Below are positions 9,008 to 20,278 of a stretch of 64,000 bases of DNA, one piece after another; position 1 is the first letter of the stretch; the number at the start of each line of letters is the position of its first letter. The stretch is from Derxia lacustris (GTDB taxonomy: Bacteria > Pseudomonadota > Gammaproteobacteria > Burkholderiales > Burkholderiaceae_E): positions 62,001 to 126,000 of the forward strand of contig NZ_MUHU01000002.1 of NCBI RefSeq assembly GCF_002105195.1, in the 5' to 3' direction. The position numbers and the translations under genes are program-made. The notes below the pieces were generated by a model. It saw only the letters and a program-made list of their open reading frames with translations. It had not been told where the DNA came from and ran no database searches.

Positions 9008-11355
9008 ATACGCTCCAAAGTCACTTCACCGAACATGGGTCCGATACCACTTGTCGAACTATGTCCGGCAGCGACCAAGATTGCATTTTCAGGAATTGCG
9101 GAATCGGCAGCGGCAATAAGCTCTACTGCGCCAGCGCCCTGACGAACCCGCACTCGATCTCCAGCGGCAATGCCAAGACGAGCCAGTAGCGCCGGATTTG
9201 CGACTGCCCCCGGAACTCTTCCATCCCTGGTCAGTTGCAGAGAAGGGGCACGTCGAACAATGGAATCGCTCGCGTAAATGCCAACCGGAGCAAGTCGTTC
9301 GAGCATCAAGGCATTCGATGCGGCCGGCTTAACCAATTTCGCAGTCACGCTGTTATCCAGCTTGCTCTCGATATCGATACCACCAAGTGCTTCGGTCAGA
9401 ACAGCTTCACTCGAAGAATGTTCGAATCCTGACAGGTCCAACGTATTGGCCAATACACGCAGAATCTTCCAAGCCGGGCGTGCATCTCCAAGCGGATGAA
9501 CCACGCCAGCAAATGACTGAAGCCGTCCTTCGGCATTGACGAAACTGCCGGAAGTTTCCGTGAACGGTGCCATTGGCAGAAGAACATCTGCGTATTCCAC
9601 CGCAGAGCCCTTGAATGGAGCAATGGCAACGACAAACTCAGCGGACTTGAGCGCAGCACTTGCGGCGGGACCATCAGCGCTATCGAGCTCAGGCTCAACA
9701 TTCAGTAACACCAATGCCTTGAGTGCAGCCTCATCCAGCTTGGCAACGGAACGACCAGTATCCGGCAAGGCATTGACCAAATAGGCTCCGACAGAATTCG
9801 CACCTTCGGTCAGTACACCAAGAGTCGCGCCAGTCTGATTCGCAATCCACTGAGCAGCGGCTGTAATCGCCAGTGCTTCAGGGTGCTGTACGGCCGCGTT
9901 CCCCAAGAAGACCGCCTTCTTCTCGCCACTGAGCAGGGAACTTGCAACTGCCGCACTGGATTCCGAAACAGTGACTTCTGCAAATTCAGCCGGGCATTCG
10001 ATCCCTTTTTGCACCGAAATTGCTCGAGCTATGCCTGCCAACAAACGCAACCAATCGGAAGGGGATGCAACAAGCTTCTCCGCAATTGGCAACAACCAAT
10101 CCTCGTCGAGACCATGCACGGCGGAAACCTCAAGCCCTTGCTTGGCAGCGCCACGAATTCTCGCTGCAAGCAGCGGATGATCCTTGCGCAGATAGCTTCC
10201 GATAATCAATGCACGATCAAGGAGAGCAATCTCGGCGATCTGCATGCCTAACCATGGAATACCGTTTCTGGCATCTCCAAGCGCGACATTCGCGACCCGC
10301 AAGCGCGTTTCCACAAATCCGGCGCCGAAACTGCGCGCCAGCTTTTGCAGCAGGTGCAACTCTTCGACAGTTGACGTCGGTGCGCCCAAGAAGCCCAGCG
10401 ATTGCGCACCGTTTCGCGCCTTCACGCCAGCCAAACCTTCGGCAGCGAATGCGATCGCGATATCCCATTCAACTTCTTGCCAAACCCCATCCTTGCGAAT
10501 TAGTGGCTTGAGCAGTCGATCATCCGAATCGAGCGCTTCGTAGCTGAAGCGATCACGATCAGAGAGCCAGCATTCGTTGATTTCCTCATTTTCATAAGGA
10601 ACAACGCGCTTTACGCGACCATTTTTGACCTGAACGACAATATTCGAGCCGAGACTGTCATGCGGGGCAACGGAACGACGTCGAGCCAATTCCCAGGTAC
10701 GAGCGCTGTAGCGAAAAGGCTTGCTGGTCAGTGCCCCAACAGGGCACAGATCGATCATATTCCCCGAGAGTTCACTATCAACGCTACGACCAACAAATGT
10801 CATGATTTCGGAATGCTCGCCGCGATTGGCCATTCCGAGTTCCATGACACCCGCAATTTCCTGCCCGAAACGAACGCAGCGCGTGCAGTGGATACAGCGC
10901 GTCATTTCTTCAGCAGAAATCAACGGACCGAGCGGCTTGTGAAACACAACCCGTTTTTCTTCCTGATATTGCGAGCTCGAGCCGCCGTAACCAACGGCCA
11001 GATCCTGCAGTTGACATTCACCGCCCTGGTCGCAAATCGGGCAATCAAGCGGGTGATTGATCAGCAGAAACTCCATCACCGACTTTTGAGCAGCAATGGC
11101 CTTCGGGCTTTTAGTCTTGACAACCATGCCGGGAGTAACCGGCGTAGCACATGCGGGAAGCGCTTTCGGGCTCTTTTCGACTTCGACCAAGCACATCCGG
11201 CAATTCGCCGCGATGGTCAACTTCTTGTGATAGCAAAAATGCGGGACATACACACCAGCTTTGCTAGCGGCTTCCATGACCATCGCACCGGGCGCTACTT
11301 GTACCTTAGCCCCGTCGATCTCTATTTCTACGCCTTGACCATCGACTGCGCTCAT
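9004..11355 (-). CDS. nuoG: NADH-quinone oxidoreductase subunit G
   Basis: A subunit of about 783 residues that carries several Fe-S clusters of the peripheral arm. The N-terminal [2Fe-2S] domain has [20 protein letters not shown]. Next comes the His-ligated [4Fe-4S] segment [18 protein letters not shown] and then the [14 protein letters not shown] motif. The rest is a degenerate molybdopterin-oxidoreductase-like domain. The ATG at 11355 ([15 protein letters not shown]) is chosen over an in-frame start five codons upstream because the family begins there. A 93-bp gap separates it from nuoF. GC content is clearly lower than in flanking regions. Confidence 0.95.
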   Translation of the reverse strand: MSAVDGQGVEIEIDGAKVQVAPGAMVMEAASKAGVYVPHFCYHKKLTIAANCRMCLVEVEKSPKALPACATPVTPGMVVKTKSPKAIAAQKSVMEFLLINHPLDCPICDQGGECQLQDLAVGYGGSSSQYQEEKRVVFHKPLGPLISAEEMTRCIHCTRCVRFGQEIAGVMELGMANRGEHSEIMTFVGRSVDSELSGNMIDLCPVGALTSKPFRYSARTWELARRRSVAPHDSLGSNIVVQVKNGRVKRVVPYENEEINECWLSDRDRFSYEALDSDDRLLKPLIRKDGVWQEVEWDIAIAFAAEGLAGVKARNGAQSLGFLGAPTSTVEELHLLQKLARSFGAGFVETRLRVANVALGDARNGIPWLGMQIAEIALLDRALIIGSYLRKDHPLLAARIRGAAKQGLEVSAVHGLDEDWLLPIAEKLVASPSDWLRLLAGIARAISVQKGIECPAEFAEVTVSESSAAVASSLLSGEKKAVFLGNAAVQHPEALAITAAAQWIANQTGATLGVLTEGANSVGAYLVNALPDTGRSVAKLDEAALKALVLLNVEPELDSADGPAASAALKSAEFVVAIAPFKGSAVEYADVLLPMAPFTETSGSFVNAEGRLQSFAGVVHPLGDARPAWKILRVLANTLDLSGFEHSSSEAVLTEALGGIDIESKLDNSVTAKLVKPAASNALMLERLAPVGIYASDSIVRRAPSLQLTRDGRVPGAVANPALLARLGIAAGDRVRVRQGAGAVELIAAADSAIPENAILVAAGHSSTSGIGPMFGEVTLERM

Positions 11356-11448
11356 GCGAGTCCTTACCAAATCCCGTTTACTCTCAAGCGCGATAGAAAC
11401 TGATCAATCGCGCATCGACTATCTTTCGCTACGACAAAGTCGACGAAA

Positions 11449-12762
11449 TCAAACGTACTGAGGAACCAAGCACTTCTTGTTTTCCACGTGATACGCAAAT
11501 TCATCGCGGTAATGCTTCAAAAATCCTCTGACCGGCATTGCGGCGGCATCACCGAGCGCGCAAATCGTGCGCCCCATGATATTGCCGGCGATACGGTCCA
11601 ATTCATCCAGATCTTCGAGTCGCCCGGCACCGTGCTCGATCCGATGAACCATGCGGTAGAGCCAGCCGGTGCCTTCTCGGCAAGGGGTACATTGGCCACA
11701 GCTTTCTTCAAAGTAGAAATAAGAAAGCCGTTCCAGAGATTTGACGGCACAGCGCGTCTCATTCATGACGATCACTGCACCTGATCCAAGCATCGATCCC
11801 GCCTTGGCGATCGAATCGTAGTCCATCGTGCTTTCCATGATGATGTCAGCAGGCACGACAGGAGCAGACGAGCCGCCAGGAATGACCATTTTCAGCTTCT
11901 TGCCGTCCCGCATACCGCCAGCGAGCTCCAGCAACTTTGAAAACGGAGTACCCAAGGGAATTTCATAGTTGCCTGGTAGATTCACATCCCCAGACACCGA
12001 GAAAATCTTTGTACCCCCGTTGTTCGGCTTGCCCGACGCAAGATACGCATCGCCCCCGTTACGGATGATCCAAGGTACGGCAGCGAAAGTTTCGGTATTG
12101 TTGATCGTCGTGGGCTTGCCATAAAGGCCGAAACTGGCCGGGAATGGCGGCTTGAACCGAGGCTGGCCCTTTTTTCCTTCAAGGGACTCGAGAAGAGCAG
12201 TTTCCTCGCCGCAGATATAAGCGCCGAATCCGTGGTGAGCGTGAAGCTGAAAATTGAAGCCAGAGCCGAGCAAATTGTCGCCCAAATATCCTGCGGCGCG
12301 GGCCTCTTCAAGAGCACGCTCGAAGCGATCGTAAACTTCCCAGATCTCGCCGTGGATATAGTTATAGCCAACCGTCACGCCCATTGCATAGGCGGCAATG
12401 GCCATGCCTTCAATCACGATATGCGGATTGAAGCGAAGAATATCCCGATCCTTGAAGGTTCCAGGCTCCCCCTCGTCGGTATTGCATACAAGGTATTTTT
12501 GGCCAGGGAATGTGCGCGGCATGAAGCTCCACTTCAGGCCGGTGGGAAAACCAGCTCCACCGCGACCGCGCAATGCTGATGCTTTCAACTCCGCGATGAC
12601 CTGATCCTGCGTCATCGAACTGAGTACCTTGCGCAGCGCCTGATATCCGCCACGCTGTTCGTATTCGCTCAAGCTCCAGTTCTCGCCATTCAGATCGGCA
12701 AGAATCTGCGGGGCAATATGTCGCTCATGGATACTGGTGGAAAAAGTGGGGCTGTAGGTCAT
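11449..12762 (-). CDS. nuoF: NADH-quinone oxidoreductase subunit F
   Basis: A 437-residue flavoprotein subunit that oxidises NADH with FMN and holds cluster N3. The Gly-rich NADH/FMN-binding stretch ([13 protein letters not shown], near residue 65) and the cluster motif [15 protein letters not shown] with the distal [12 protein letters not shown] cysteine are all present. The start is the ATG at 12762 ([10 protein letters not shown]): an AGGAAGGAG ribosome binding site precedes it, whereas the upstream in-frame codons up to 12789 lie inside the end of nuoE. Confidence 0.96.
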   Translation of the reverse strand: MTYSPTFSTSIHERHIAPQILADLNGENWSLSEYEQRGGYQALRKVLSSMTQDQVIAELKASALRGRGGAGFPTGLKWSFMPRTFPGQKYLVCNTDEGEPGTFKDRDILRFNPHIVIEGMAIAAYAMGVTVGYNYIHGEIWEVYDRFERALEEARAAGYLGDNLLGSGFNFQLHAHHGFGAYICGEETALLESLEGKKGQPRFKPPFPASFGLYGKPTTINNTETFAAVPWIIRNGGDAYLASGKPNNGGTKIFSVSGDVNLPGNYEIPLGTPFSKLLELAGGMRDGKKLKMVIPGGSSAPVVPADIIMESTMDYDSIAKAGSMLGSGAVIVMNETRCAVKSLERLSYFYFEESCGQCTPCREGTGWLYRMVHRIEHGAGRLEDLDELDRIAGNIMGRTICALGDAAAMPVRGFLKHYRDEFAYHVENKKCLVPQYV

Positions 12763-12766
12763 CACG

Positions 12767-13273
12767 TCACTCCTTCCTGAGTTCCGCAAGGAGTCCGTCG
12801 AGTCGCTCGTCGCTCATGAAACTGCACATACGCTTGTTGTTGACCAGCAATACCGGTGCATCGCCGCAGGCCCCCATGCATTCACCCTCGATCAAAGTGA
12901 ACTGACCATCTTGCGTAGTTTCTTTGTAATCGATTCCCAATTTTGCGCGCAGGTATTGCGCCGCGCGTTCCCCGCCGGACAATGCACACGGCAGATTGGT
13001 ACAGACTGAGATCTTGTATTTGCCGATCGGCTTGGTATCGAACATGTTGTAGAAGGTAGCAACCTCCCACACAGCCATCGGGGCCACACCGATATACCGA
13101 GCGATATCGTCAATCGCAGGTTGCGAGCACCAGCCAAGCTCATCTTGAGCGATCGCGAGCGCTGCCATCACAGCCGACAGCTTCTGATCATTCGGATACT
13201 TCGCCAGAGCCTTATCGATCAAACGATAGGCTTCATCGCTAAGCAGCCGGGGTGAATTAGGAACAGCGCTCAT
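12767..13273 (-). CDS. nuoE: NADH-quinone oxidoreductase subunit E
   Basis: A 168-residue thioredoxin-like subunit binding the [2Fe-2S] cluster N1a. The four cysteine ligands are visible as CTNLPC and CMGAC, in the usual C-X4-C and C-X3-C spacing. It pairs with NuoF in the NADH-oxidising module. The stop codon lies only 4 nt before the nuoF start, and nuoD ends 6 nt before its own start. Confidence 0.96.
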   Translation of the reverse strand: MSAVPNSPRLLSDEAYRLIDKALAKYPNDQKLSAVMAALAIAQDELGWCSQPAIDDIARYIGVAPMAVWEVATFYNMFDTKPIGKYKISVCTNLPCALSGGERAAQYLRAKLGIDYKETTQDGQFTLIEGECMGACGDAPVLLVNNKRMCSFMSDERLDGLLAELRKE

Positions 13274-13279
13274 GCCAAG

Positions 13280-14533
13280 TTACCGGTCAATTGAACCAAA
13301 AACGATGTCTTGAGTGCCAATGATGGTCACAGCATCGGCAATCATGTGGCCGCGCGCCATTTCGTCCAGCGACGAGAGATGCACGTAATCGGGCGTACGA
13401 ATCTTCAACCGATAGGGCTTATTGGCACCATCGGAAACCAGATAGATACCGAACTCTCCCTTGGGATGTTCGATCGCCGAATATGCCTCCCCTTCCGGCA
13501 CATGCATACCTTCGCTGAAGAGCTTGAAATGGTGGATCAAGTCCTCCATGTTGGACTTCATGCCTTCACGCTTGGGGGGCGCAACCTTGTTGTTGCCAGT
13601 GATTACCGGCCCCGGATTGTTTCTCAGCCATTCAATACACTGCCGAATAATCCGATTCGATTGCCGCATCTCCTCCACTCGCACGAGATAACGGTCATAA
13701 GAATCACCATTCGTACCGACCGGGATATCGAAATCCAGCAGGTCATATACTTCGTAAGGCTGGTTCTTCCGCAGGTCCCAAGCAATGCCTGATCCACGCA
13801 AAAGCGGTCCGGTAAAGCCAAGTTGATAGGCACGTTCCGGAGTTACCACACCGATACCGACCAAGCGCTGCTTCCAAATCCGGTTCTCGGTAAGAAGCGT
13901 TTCGTACTCGTCGACATAAACGGGGAAGCGGTTCGTAAAGTCCTCAATAAAATCGAGCAAGGACCCTTCTCGATTGCTATTGAGTTCCTTCACTGCTTTT
14001 TCGTTGCGTACCTTTGAGACACGATATTTCGGCATCTCTTCCGGCAAATCACGATAGACACCGCCCGGCCGGTAATAGGCTGCATGCATCCGGGCGCCGG
14101 ATACCGCTTCGTACATGTCGAAGAGATCTTCACGCTCGCGGAAGGCATACAGAAACGGCGCCATGGCACCGACGTCAAGTGCATGCGCGCCCAACCACAT
14201 CAAATGATTCAGCAGCCGCGTGATCTCATCGAACATCACGCGGATGTATTGCGCCCTGAGCGGCACCTCGATACCCAGCAATTTTTCAATCGCGAGGACA
14301 TAGCCGTGCTCATTGCACATCATCGACACGTAGTCGAGACGATCCATATAAGGCACGCTTTGCAGGAACGTCTTGTTCTCTGCAAGCTTTTCGGTTCCCC
14401 GATGAAGCAGACCGATGTGGGGGTCCGCACGCTGAATGACTTCCCCATCCAACTCAAGCACCAGTCGCAGCACACCGTGGGCAGCCGGATGTTGCGGGCC
14501 AAAATTGAGCGTGTAATTCTTGATTTCGGCCAT
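13280..14533 (-). CDS. nuoD: NADH-quinone oxidoreductase subunit D
   Basis: A 417-residue peripheral subunit that forms the quinone-reduction pocket with NuoB. The [21 protein letters not shown] segment near the N terminus contains the histidine near the quinone head group, and [14 protein letters not shown] follows as in the [NiFe]-hydrogenase-like family. The ATG at 14533 ([12 protein letters not shown]) lies one base after the nuoC stop and matches family length. The open frame to 14557 overlaps nuoC and is not used. Confidence 0.96.
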   Translation of the reverse strand: MAEIKNYTLNFGPQHPAAHGVLRLVLELDGEVIQRADPHIGLLHRGTEKLAENKTFLQSVPYMDRLDYVSMMCNEHGYVLAIEKLLGIEVPLRAQYIRVMFDEITRLLNHLMWLGAHALDVGAMAPFLYAFREREDLFDMYEAVSGARMHAAYYRPGGVYRDLPEEMPKYRVSKVRNEKAVKELNSNREGSLLDFIEDFTNRFPVYVDEYETLLTENRIWKQRLVGIGVVTPERAYQLGFTGPLLRGSGIAWDLRKNQPYEVYDLLDFDIPVGTNGDSYDRYLVRVEEMRQSNRIIRQCIEWLRNNPGPVITGNNKVAPPKREGMKSNMEDLIHHFKLFSEGMHVPEGEAYSAIEHPKGEFGIYLVSDGANKPYRLKIRTPDYVHLSSLDEMARGHMIADAVTIIGTQDIVFGSIDR

Positions 14534-14534
14534 T

Positions 14535-15131
14535 TCAGCGTCCTTGACCGTAGGCATCTTCGCGAATGATGCGGGGCACGATTTCGCGGGGCTCGATAGT
14601 CACGGGTTGATAAACGACCCGCTTTTGTTCAGGGTCGTATCTCATTTCTACATAACCTGACAGCGGAAAGTCTTTCCTGAACGGATGTCCGATAAAACCG
14701 TAATCGGTCAATATCCGCCGCAGATCATCGTGACCATCAAAAACGATACCGAACAGGTCAAAAGCCTCTCGTTCGAACCAGTTGGCAGAACTCCAGATAT
14801 CCACCACCGACGCCACGGTCGGCAATTCGTCATCCGTCGCATGCACTCGAACCCGCACGCGCCAGTTGTAGTCGACTGAAAGGAGATGAGAAACGACCGC
14901 GAAACGGCCGCTTTCACGAGGCAGATTACCGTAGCTGTAATAGTCGATGCCGCAGAGGTCGATCAGCTGCTGAAAACGCAGAAGCTCGTGATCCCGCAAT
15001 ACCTGCATTGCAGACTTGTAATCTGCTGCGCCTACCTCGATCGTCACTTCGCCCAAGGCAATTTTGCTGCTGACGATCTTGGACCCCAAGACCTCAAGCA
15101 AAGACGCGTGCAACCGTTCGATCTTGATCAT
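14535..15131 (-). CDS. nuoC: NADH-quinone oxidoreductase subunit C
   Basis: A 198-residue 30-kDa-type subunit of the peripheral arm, separate from NuoD (the two are fused in E. coli but not here). The signature [46 protein letters not shown] is intact. It has no cofactor and helps to hold NuoD and NuoB. It starts 4 nt after nuoB. Confidence 0.96.
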   Translation of the reverse strand: MIKIERLHASLLEVLGSKIVSSKIALGEVTIEVGAADYKSAMQVLRDHELLRFQQLIDLCGIDYYSYGNLPRESGRFAVVSHLLSVDYNWRVRVRVHATDDELPTVASVVDIWSSANWFEREAFDLFGIVFDGHDDLRRILTDYGFIGHPFRKDFPLSGYVEMRYDPEQKRVVYQPVTIEPREIVPRIIREDAYGQGR

Positions 15132-15135
15132 GGTC

Positions 15136-15612
15136 TTATCGCGCGATGGTGTTGGTGCGGCGAATCTTGTGATGCAGCTGGAGCACGCCGTAGATCAGCG
15201 CTTCGGCGGTCGGCGGGCAGCCAGGAACATAGATATCGACGGGAACGATGCGATCGCAGCCGCGCACCACCGAATAGGAATAGTGGTAATAGCCGCCACC
15301 GTTGGCACACGAGCCCATCGAAATGACCCAACGCGGTTCGGCCATCTGGTCGTAGACCTTGCGCAGTGCTGGCGCCATCTTGTTGCAAAGCGTTCCCGCA
15401 ACAATCATGACGTCCGATTGGCGCGGACTGGGTCGATAGAAAGTGCCGAAACGGTCCAGGTCATAACGGGCAGCACTGGCATGCATCATTTCAACTGCAC
15501 AACAGGCCAGCCCGAAAGTGACCGGCCAAAGCGAACCGGTCTTGCCCCAGTTGATCAGCTTGTCAACCGTGGTGGTGACAAAGCCTTCGCTGAGAATCCC
15601 TTCGATGCTCAT
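15136..15612 (-). CDS. nuoB: NADH-quinone oxidoreductase subunit B
   Basis: A 158-residue subunit that holds cluster N2, the last Fe-S centre before quinone. The tandem cysteines in [10 protein letters not shown], together with [12 protein letters not shown] and [11 protein letters not shown], provide the ligands. The N-terminal [17 protein letters not shown] is highly typical. There is a 61-bp gap from nuoA. Confidence 0.97.
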   Translation of the reverse strand: MSIEGILSEGFVTTTVDKLINWGKTGSLWPVTFGLACCAVEMMHASAARYDLDRFGTFYRPSPRQSDVMIVAGTLCNKMAPALRKVYDQMAEPRWVISMGSCANGGGYYHYSYSVVRGCDRIVPVDIYVPGCPPTAEALIYGVLQLHHKIRRTNTIAR

Positions 15613-15673
15613 ACATCACGCCCCGTTTTATGCTGGAAAGTAGGTGCCAGCGAATTGCAGATCGCAGCCGGCT

Positions 15674-16039
15674 TCATTCCCAATCGAGCGCGCCGCGCTT
15701 CCATTCGTAGATGAATCCAACCGTCAGGATCCCGAGGAAGATCATTGCAGTCCAAAACCCGAGTCGACCGATGTCACCAAGAGATACGGCCCAGGGGAAC
15801 AGGAATGCGATCTCGAGATCGAACAGAATGAAGAGGATTGCGACGAGGTAATACCGAACGTCGAACTTCATCCGAGCATCCTCGAACGCCTCGAAGCCGC
15901 ACTCATACGGAGAAAGTTTTTCCGGATAAGGACGATTCGGGCCGAGAATGGCTCCCGCGAGAAGCGGACCGACGCCGACAGCGGCACCGACGAGAATGAA
16001 AAGCAGGATGGGGAAGTAGCTTTGCAGGTTCACGATCAC
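15674..16039 (-). CDS. nuoA: NADH-quinone oxidoreductase subunit A
   Basis: A 119-121 residue subunit with three membrane helices, the first gene of the nuo operon. The loop motif [41 protein letters not shown] is the family hallmark; its cysteine lies by the quinone entrance. Two GTG codons can start it: 16039, or 16033, which gives the common family start MNLQSYFP. No ATG is available at the right place. The tRNA-Leu gene lies 81 bp upstream on the same strand. Confidence 0.95.
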   Translation of the reverse strand: MIVNLQSYFPILLFILVGAAVGVGPLLAGAILGPNRPYPEKLSPYECGFEAFEDARMKFDVRYYLVAILFILFDLEIAFLFPWAVSLGDIGRLGFWTAMIFLGILTVGFIYEWKRGALDWE

Positions 16040-16120
16040 GCAGCCATTTGGCAGGAGGGGGGGAGTGAACTGAATCCGCTGCCAGGGTGTCGCTCAAGGC
16101 GAGTTGCAGCGGTTGACTTA

Positions 16121-16205
16121 TGGTGCCGACGGCGAGACTCGAACTCGCACAGCTTTCGCCACTACCCCCTCAAGATAGCGTGTCTACCAATTTCACCACG
16201 TCGGC
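16121..16205 (-). tRNA. tRNA-Leu (anticodon GAG)
   Basis: An 85-nt type II tRNA with the CCA end encoded. The acceptor stem pairs GCCGACG with CGTCGGC and the discriminator is A. The anticodon arm is CTATC-TTGAGGG-GGTAG, giving anticodon GAG, which reads CUC and CUU. A long variable arm follows (GCGAAAGC region), and the T arm contains GTTCGAGTC. It lies between secG and nuoA on the same strand, a location common in Betaproteobacteria. Confidence 0.95.
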
Positions 16206-16344
16206 ACATGGTCCTGCATACGAGGGGCGGTGTGGATGGCTGCGATTTGCTGACTGAGGAAGTCATCTCGCGCCTACCGCCAAAAGAGCAATAGATATTA
16301 GCGTCTTTTCTGGCCTCGCACCAGCGGGAACGCTATTCCCGTAC

Positions 16345-16692
16345 TTACTTTGGGATATCTGTGGGCGCCGGCGCAACGGACTCGGCAGCAGGCGCGGTCG
16401 ATTGCGCCGGCACTTGCTCGGTCGCATTCGTCATCACACCGCCCGCGGAACGCGATGCGTCGGGATTCGAAATCATCGCGAGCACCAGAGTGCATACAAA
16501 GAAAGCAGCGGCAGCAACCGCCGTGGAACGGCTGAGGAAATTGGCCGAACCCGTGGCACCGAAAAGACTGCCCGATGCGCCGCTCCCGAAAGCAGCCCCC
16601 ATATCAGCGCCTTTACCGTGCTGAAGCAGAACCAGCACGATGACGCTGATGGCCGCCAGCAGTTGAATCACCATCACAATCGTTGACAACAC
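16345..16692 (-). CDS. secG: Preprotein translocase subunit SecG
   Basis: A 115-residue inner-membrane subunit of the SecYEG channel with two helices. The central HGKGADMGAAFGSGASGSLFGATGSANFLSRST segment is the family signature. The second helix is followed by an Ala/Pro/Thr-rich tail. The start is the GTG at 16692, with a CAGGAG ribosome binding site six bases upstream; the frame continues open to 16953 but that part is antisense-like text within tpiA. It follows tpiA by 29 bp and is probably co-transcribed with it. Confidence 0.93.
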   Translation of the reverse strand: MLSTIVMVIQLLAAISVIVLVLLQHGKGADMGAAFGSGASGSLFGATGSANFLSRSTAVAAAAFFVCTLVLAMISNPDASRSAGGVMTNATEQVPAQSTAPAAESVAPAPTDIPK

Positions 16693-16721
16693 GAAAGACT
16701 CCTGAATACCCGGCGACGCAG

Positions 16722-17456
16722 TCAGAGCGCCGCAACAATCGCCGCGAAGTCGGCCGCGACCAGCGATGCACCGCCAATCAGACCGCCATCGACATCCGGC
16801 ATCGAGAAAATGGACGAGGCGTTCGCCGCCTTGACACTGCCGCCGTAAAGAATTGGTACCGTGGCGCCAGCCGCACCCAAAGCCGCACGGATCGACGCGT
16901 GCACTTCCTGAGCCTGCTCCGGCGAAGCGGTACGCCCGGTTCCGATGGCCCATACAGGCTCATACGCGAGCAGGACTTGCGAGACGCTTTCGCCGAGCGC
17001 GGCGACAACCGCGCCGACCTGCCGACCGACGACCTCGAACGCCTGCCCCGCATCACGTTCTGCCAGGGTTTCACCGACGCACACGATCGGCACCAGGCCG
17101 GCCGCCAGGGCGGCAGCGGCCTTGGCCGCCACCAGCGCATCGGTTTCGCCGTGATATTGGCGCCGCTCCGAGTGACCGACGATGACCTGAGCGACGCCGG
17201 CATCGGCCAGCATCGATGCGCTGATCTCGCCAGTAAAGGCACCCGGCGCGGTTTGCGCGCTTACATCTTGCGCGCCGAGCGCAACCCGGCTATCGGCCAA
17301 GATCTGCCTGGCCTGCGCCAGATAGACGAAAGGCACGCAGACGCCCACGTTCGCGCCATCGCGCGGTAGCCCGACGACTTCGGCGAGCAGGCTCGCATTG
17401 GCCGCGAACGAACCGTTCATCTTCCAGTTTCCGACTACCCAGCGTGCTCGGCTCAT
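16722..17456 (-). CDS. tpiA: Triosephosphate isomerase
   Basis: A 244-residue TIM-barrel enzyme that interconverts dihydroxyacetone phosphate and glyceraldehyde 3-phosphate in glycolysis and gluconeogenesis. Catalytic residues are visible: Lys12 in NWKMNG, His95 in VGHSERR and Glu167 in AYEPVWAIGTG, followed by the flexible phosphate loop and the LYGGSVK phosphate-binding motif. Length is normal. It is first in a tpiA-secG-tRNA-Leu-nuo order. Confidence 0.97.
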   Translation of the reverse strand: MSRARWVVGNWKMNGSFAANASLLAEVVGLPRDGANVGVCVPFVYLAQARQILADSRVALGAQDVSAQTAPGAFTGEISASMLADAGVAQVIVGHSERRQYHGETDALVAAKAAAALAAGLVPIVCVGETLAERDAGQAFEVVGRQVGAVVAALGESVSQVLLAYEPVWAIGTGRTASPEQAQEVHASIRAALGAAGATVPILYGGSVKAANASSIFSMPDVDGGLIGGASLVAADFAAIVAAL

Positions 17457-17584
17457 GACTCGACATCAGACGACACCGGGAGCGGTGCCGTGGAAATTTG
17501 GAGGGTGCTGCGATGGCGGCATGACCGCCCGGCGCAACCCGGGAATGCCACCAATTTGGTTACAGGCTTTGGCGGCCGGGCGCG

Positions 17585-17590
17585 ATTATA
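17585..17590 (-). promoter_or_regulatory. Candidate -10 element upstream of tpiA
   Basis: A perfect TATAAT on the minus strand about 130 bp before the tpiA ATG, in a GC-rich intergenic region between pnp and tpiA. No good -35 hexamer stands 17 bp upstream (CGGTTA is the best), so this is a tentative promoter for the tpiA-secG transcript. Confidence 0.35.
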
Positions 17591-17654
17591 GCCATCCGTC
17601 CGGGCACTAACCGACGGTCAGACGCGCGTCAACGTAGGACAACGCGCATAAGCT

Positions 17655-17681
17655 GGCCGTCAGCATTCAATGCTGACGGCC
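17655..17681 (-). terminator. Perfect inverted repeat after pnp (probable terminator or 3' end structure)
   Basis: Thirteen bases starting GGCCGTCAGC repeat as a perfect inverted copy around a single central base, 28 bp beyond the pnp stop. No U-run follows on the minus strand, so it is either a weak intrinsic terminator or a 3' stabilising hairpin. Confidence 0.5.
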
Positions 17682-17709
17682 AATGCGAGCCAGGCCCGGC
17701 TCACCCAAC

Positions 17710-19827
17710 TCAGGCAGCCGGCGCCTCGTCGGTGGCGGCAGCCTTCATCGACAAGCGCAGACGGCCCTTGTCGTCGGCTTCCAGCACCTTCACGCGCACT
17801 TGCTGGCCTTCCTTCAGATAGTCGCTGACCGCGTTGACGCGTTCCTTGGCGATCTGGCTGATGTGCAGCAGACCGTCCTTGCCGGGCAGCACCTGCACGA
17901 TGGCGCCGAAGTCGAGCAGCTTGAGCACGGTGCCTTCATAGATCGCGCCCACTTCCACGTCGGCCGTGATGGCCTCGATGCGGCGCTTGGCTTCCTCGCC
18001 GGCCGCCGCGTCGACCGACGCGATGGTGACGATGCCGTCGTCCTGGATGTCGATCTGCGTGCCGGTCTCTTCGGTCAGCGCGCGGATGACCGCGCCGCCC
18101 TTGCCGATCACGTCGCGGATCTTTTCCGGATTGATCTTGATGGTGATGAGACGCGGCGCGAAGGCCGACAGCTCGGTGCGCGCACCGCCCACCGCGCCCT
18201 GCATCTTGTCGAGGATGTGCAGGCGGGCATCGCGGGCCTGGGCCAGCGCCACCTGCATGATTTCCTTCGTGATGCCCTGGATCTTGATGTCCATTTGCAG
18301 CGCGGTCACGCCGGTGGTCGTGCCGGCCACCTTGAAGTCCATGTCGCCGAGGTGATCCTCGTCGCCCAGGATGTCGGTCAGCACGGCGAACTTGTTGCCG
18401 TCCTTGATCAGGCCCATCGCGATGCCGGCGACATGCGCCTTGAGCGGCACGCCGGCGTCCATCAGCGCGAGGCTGCCGCCGCACACCGACGCCATCGACG
18501 ACGAACCGTTCGACTCGGTGATTTCCGAGACCAGACGCATCGAGTAGCTGAATTCCGAATCCTCGGGCAGCACGGCGATCAGCGCGCGCTTGGCAAGGCG
18601 ACCATGGCCGATTTCGCGCCGCTTGGGCGTGCCCACGCGGCCGGTTTCGCCAGTGGCGAACGGCGGCATGTTGTAGTGCATCATGAAACGGTCGCGGTAC
18701 TCGCCCATGAGCGCATCGATGATCTGCTCGTCCTGCTTGGTGCCGAGCGTGGCCACGACCAGCGCCTGCGTCTCGCCACGCGTGAACAGGGCCGAGCCGT
18801 GGGTACGCGGCAGCACGCCGGTGCGGATCTCGATCGGGCGCACGGTGCGCGTGTCGCGGCCGTCGATGCGCGGCTCGCCGGCCAGGATCTGGCTGCGGAC
18901 GGTGCTGGCTTCGAGGTCGAACAGCAGGTTGCCGACGTCGACTTCGCCCGGCGCGGCGGTGCCGGCGGCGGCGGCTTCGGCGGCCAGCGCGGCATTCACG
19001 GCGGCGAACACTTCCTTGAGCTTGGCGCTGCGGTCCTGCTTCGAGCGGATTTCGTAGGCGGCACGGATCGGGGCGGCGGCCAGTTCGGCCACGCGCGCAA
19101 CCAGCGTTTCGTTCTTGGCGGCGGGCGCCCAGTCCCATTCCGGCTTGCCGGCGTCGCGCACCAGCGCATGGATCGCGTCGATGACCTTCTGCATCTGCTC
19201 ATGGCCGAACACCACGGCGCCGAGCATCACTTCTTCCGACAGCTGGTCGGCTTCGGATTCGACCATCAGCACGGCGGCTTCGGTGCCGGCAACCACCAGG
19301 TTGAGCTGCGACTTCTTGAGCTCGGAGGCGGTCGGGTAGAGCAGGTATTCGCCGTTCACATAGCCGACGCGCGCCGCGCCGATCGGGCCGTTGAACGGAA
19401 TGCCGGAAATAGCCAGCGCCGCCGAGGCGCCGATCATGGCCGCGATGTCCGGATCGACTTCCGGGTTCACCGACAGCACATGGATGATGACCTGCACCTC
19501 GTTGTAGAAGCCGTCCGGAAACAGCGGGCGCAGCGGCCGGTCGATCAGGCGCGAGGTGAGCGTTTCTTTCTCGCTCGGCTTGCCTTCGCGCTTGAAGAAG
19601 CCGCCCGGAATCTTGCCGGCGGCATAGGTCTTCTCGATGTAGTCGACGGTGAGCGGGAAGAAATCCTGGCCGGGCTTGGCCTTCTTCGCCGCCACGACGG
19701 TCGCGAGCACCACGGTGTCCTCGATGTTGACGAGGACCGCGCCCGACGCTTGTCGGGCGATCTCGCCGGTTTCGAGCACGACCTTGTGCTGGCCGTACTG
19801 GAATTCCTGGGTGACCTTGTTGAACAC
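17710..19827 (-). CDS. pnp: Polyribonucleotide nucleotidyltransferase (PNPase)
   Basis: A 705-residue 3'-5' exoribonuclease that phosphorolytically degrades RNA and is a core degradosome enzyme. Two RNase PH domains flank a helical linker. A KH domain ([25 protein letters not shown]) and an S1 domain ([34 protein letters not shown]) close the C terminus. The start is the GTG at 19827 (reads [13 protein letters not shown] next), preceded by a GAAAGGAAAG ribosome binding site; the frame continues to 19878 without family resemblance. It follows rpsO, the classical rpsO-pnp order. Confidence 0.96.
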   Translation of the reverse strand: MFNKVTQEFQYGQHKVVLETGEIARQASGAVLVNIEDTVVLATVVAAKKAKPGQDFFPLTVDYIEKTYAAGKIPGGFFKREGKPSEKETLTSRLIDRPLRPLFPDGFYNEVQVIIHVLSVNPEVDPDIAAMIGASAALAISGIPFNGPIGAARVGYVNGEYLLYPTASELKKSQLNLVVAGTEAAVLMVESEADQLSEEVMLGAVVFGHEQMQKVIDAIHALVRDAGKPEWDWAPAAKNETLVARVAELAAAPIRAAYEIRSKQDRSAKLKEVFAAVNAALAAEAAAAGTAAPGEVDVGNLLFDLEASTVRSQILAGEPRIDGRDTRTVRPIEIRTGVLPRTHGSALFTRGETQALVVATLGTKQDEQIIDALMGEYRDRFMMHYNMPPFATGETGRVGTPKRREIGHGRLAKRALIAVLPEDSEFSYSMRLVSEITESNGSSSMASVCGGSLALMDAGVPLKAHVAGIAMGLIKDGNKFAVLTDILGDEDHLGDMDFKVAGTTTGVTALQMDIKIQGITKEIMQVALAQARDARLHILDKMQGAVGGARTELSAFAPRLITIKINPEKIRDVIGKGGAVIRALTEETGTQIDIQDDGIVTIASVDAAAGEEAKRRIEAITADVEVGAIYEGTVLKLLDFGAIVQVLPGKDGLLHISQIAKERVNAVSDYLKEGQQVRVKVLEADDKGRLRLSMKAAATDEAPAA

Positions 19828-19924
19828 GTTGCTTTCCTTTCTATAGACCCGCGGAATTCCGTGCGCCGCGGCTCGCACCTACAACGTCCGCAATCGGCCG
19901 CCGGCACATTGCGTCGCACCAATG

Positions 19925-19958
19925 GAAAAAGCCCGCAGCGGAAGACCGCGGCGGGCTT
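19925..19958 (-). terminator. Rho-independent terminator between rpsO and pnp
   Basis: On the minus strand AAGCCCGC-CGCGG pairs with CCGCTGCGGGCTT, followed by TTTTT. It lies 50 bp after the rpsO stop and about 100 bp before pnp. It would partly end rpsO transcription, and may also serve as an RNase III processing site in the rpsO-pnp transcript, as known in E. coli (inference). Confidence 0.75.
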
Positions 19959-20008
19959 CGACCTTCATGGTGCAATGCACCGGAGGCGATTCCGGAGGGG
20001 AAGCTTGA

Positions 20009-20278
20009 TTACTTGCGCAGACCCAGCTTTTCGATCAGCGAGCGATAGCGCTGCACGTCGCGGCTCTTGAGGTAGTCGAGCAGCTTGCGGCGGCGCGACA
20101 CCATCTTGAGCAGACCGCGGCGGCTGTGGTGATCCTTCACATGGGCCTTGAAGTGGCCGGTGAGTTCGTTGATGCGCGCGGTGAGCAGCGCGACCTGGAC
20201 TTCGGGCGATCCGGTGTCGTTGGTGGCGCGGGCATGGGCGGCAACGATGCCAGCCTTGTCGATATTGGCGACGGACAT
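20009..20278 (-). CDS. rpsO: 30S ribosomal protein S15
   Basis: An 89-residue ribosomal protein that binds the central domain of 16S rRNA. The typical text is visible: [51 protein letters not shown]. The start is the ATG at 20278, with CAGGAG eight bases upstream; the longer open frame to 20455 has no resemblance to the family. Expression in E. coli is autoregulated through the mRNA leader. Confidence 0.97.
   Translation of the reverse strand: MSVANIDKAGIVAAHARATNDTGSPEVQVALLTARINELTGHFKAHVKDHHSRRGLLKMVSRRRKLLDYLKSRDVQRYRSLIEKLGLRK

Noticed and set aside
17683..20070. 795-codon plus-strand frame opposite pnp
   Set aside because: Same effect of composition; no ribosome binding site and no family resemblance.
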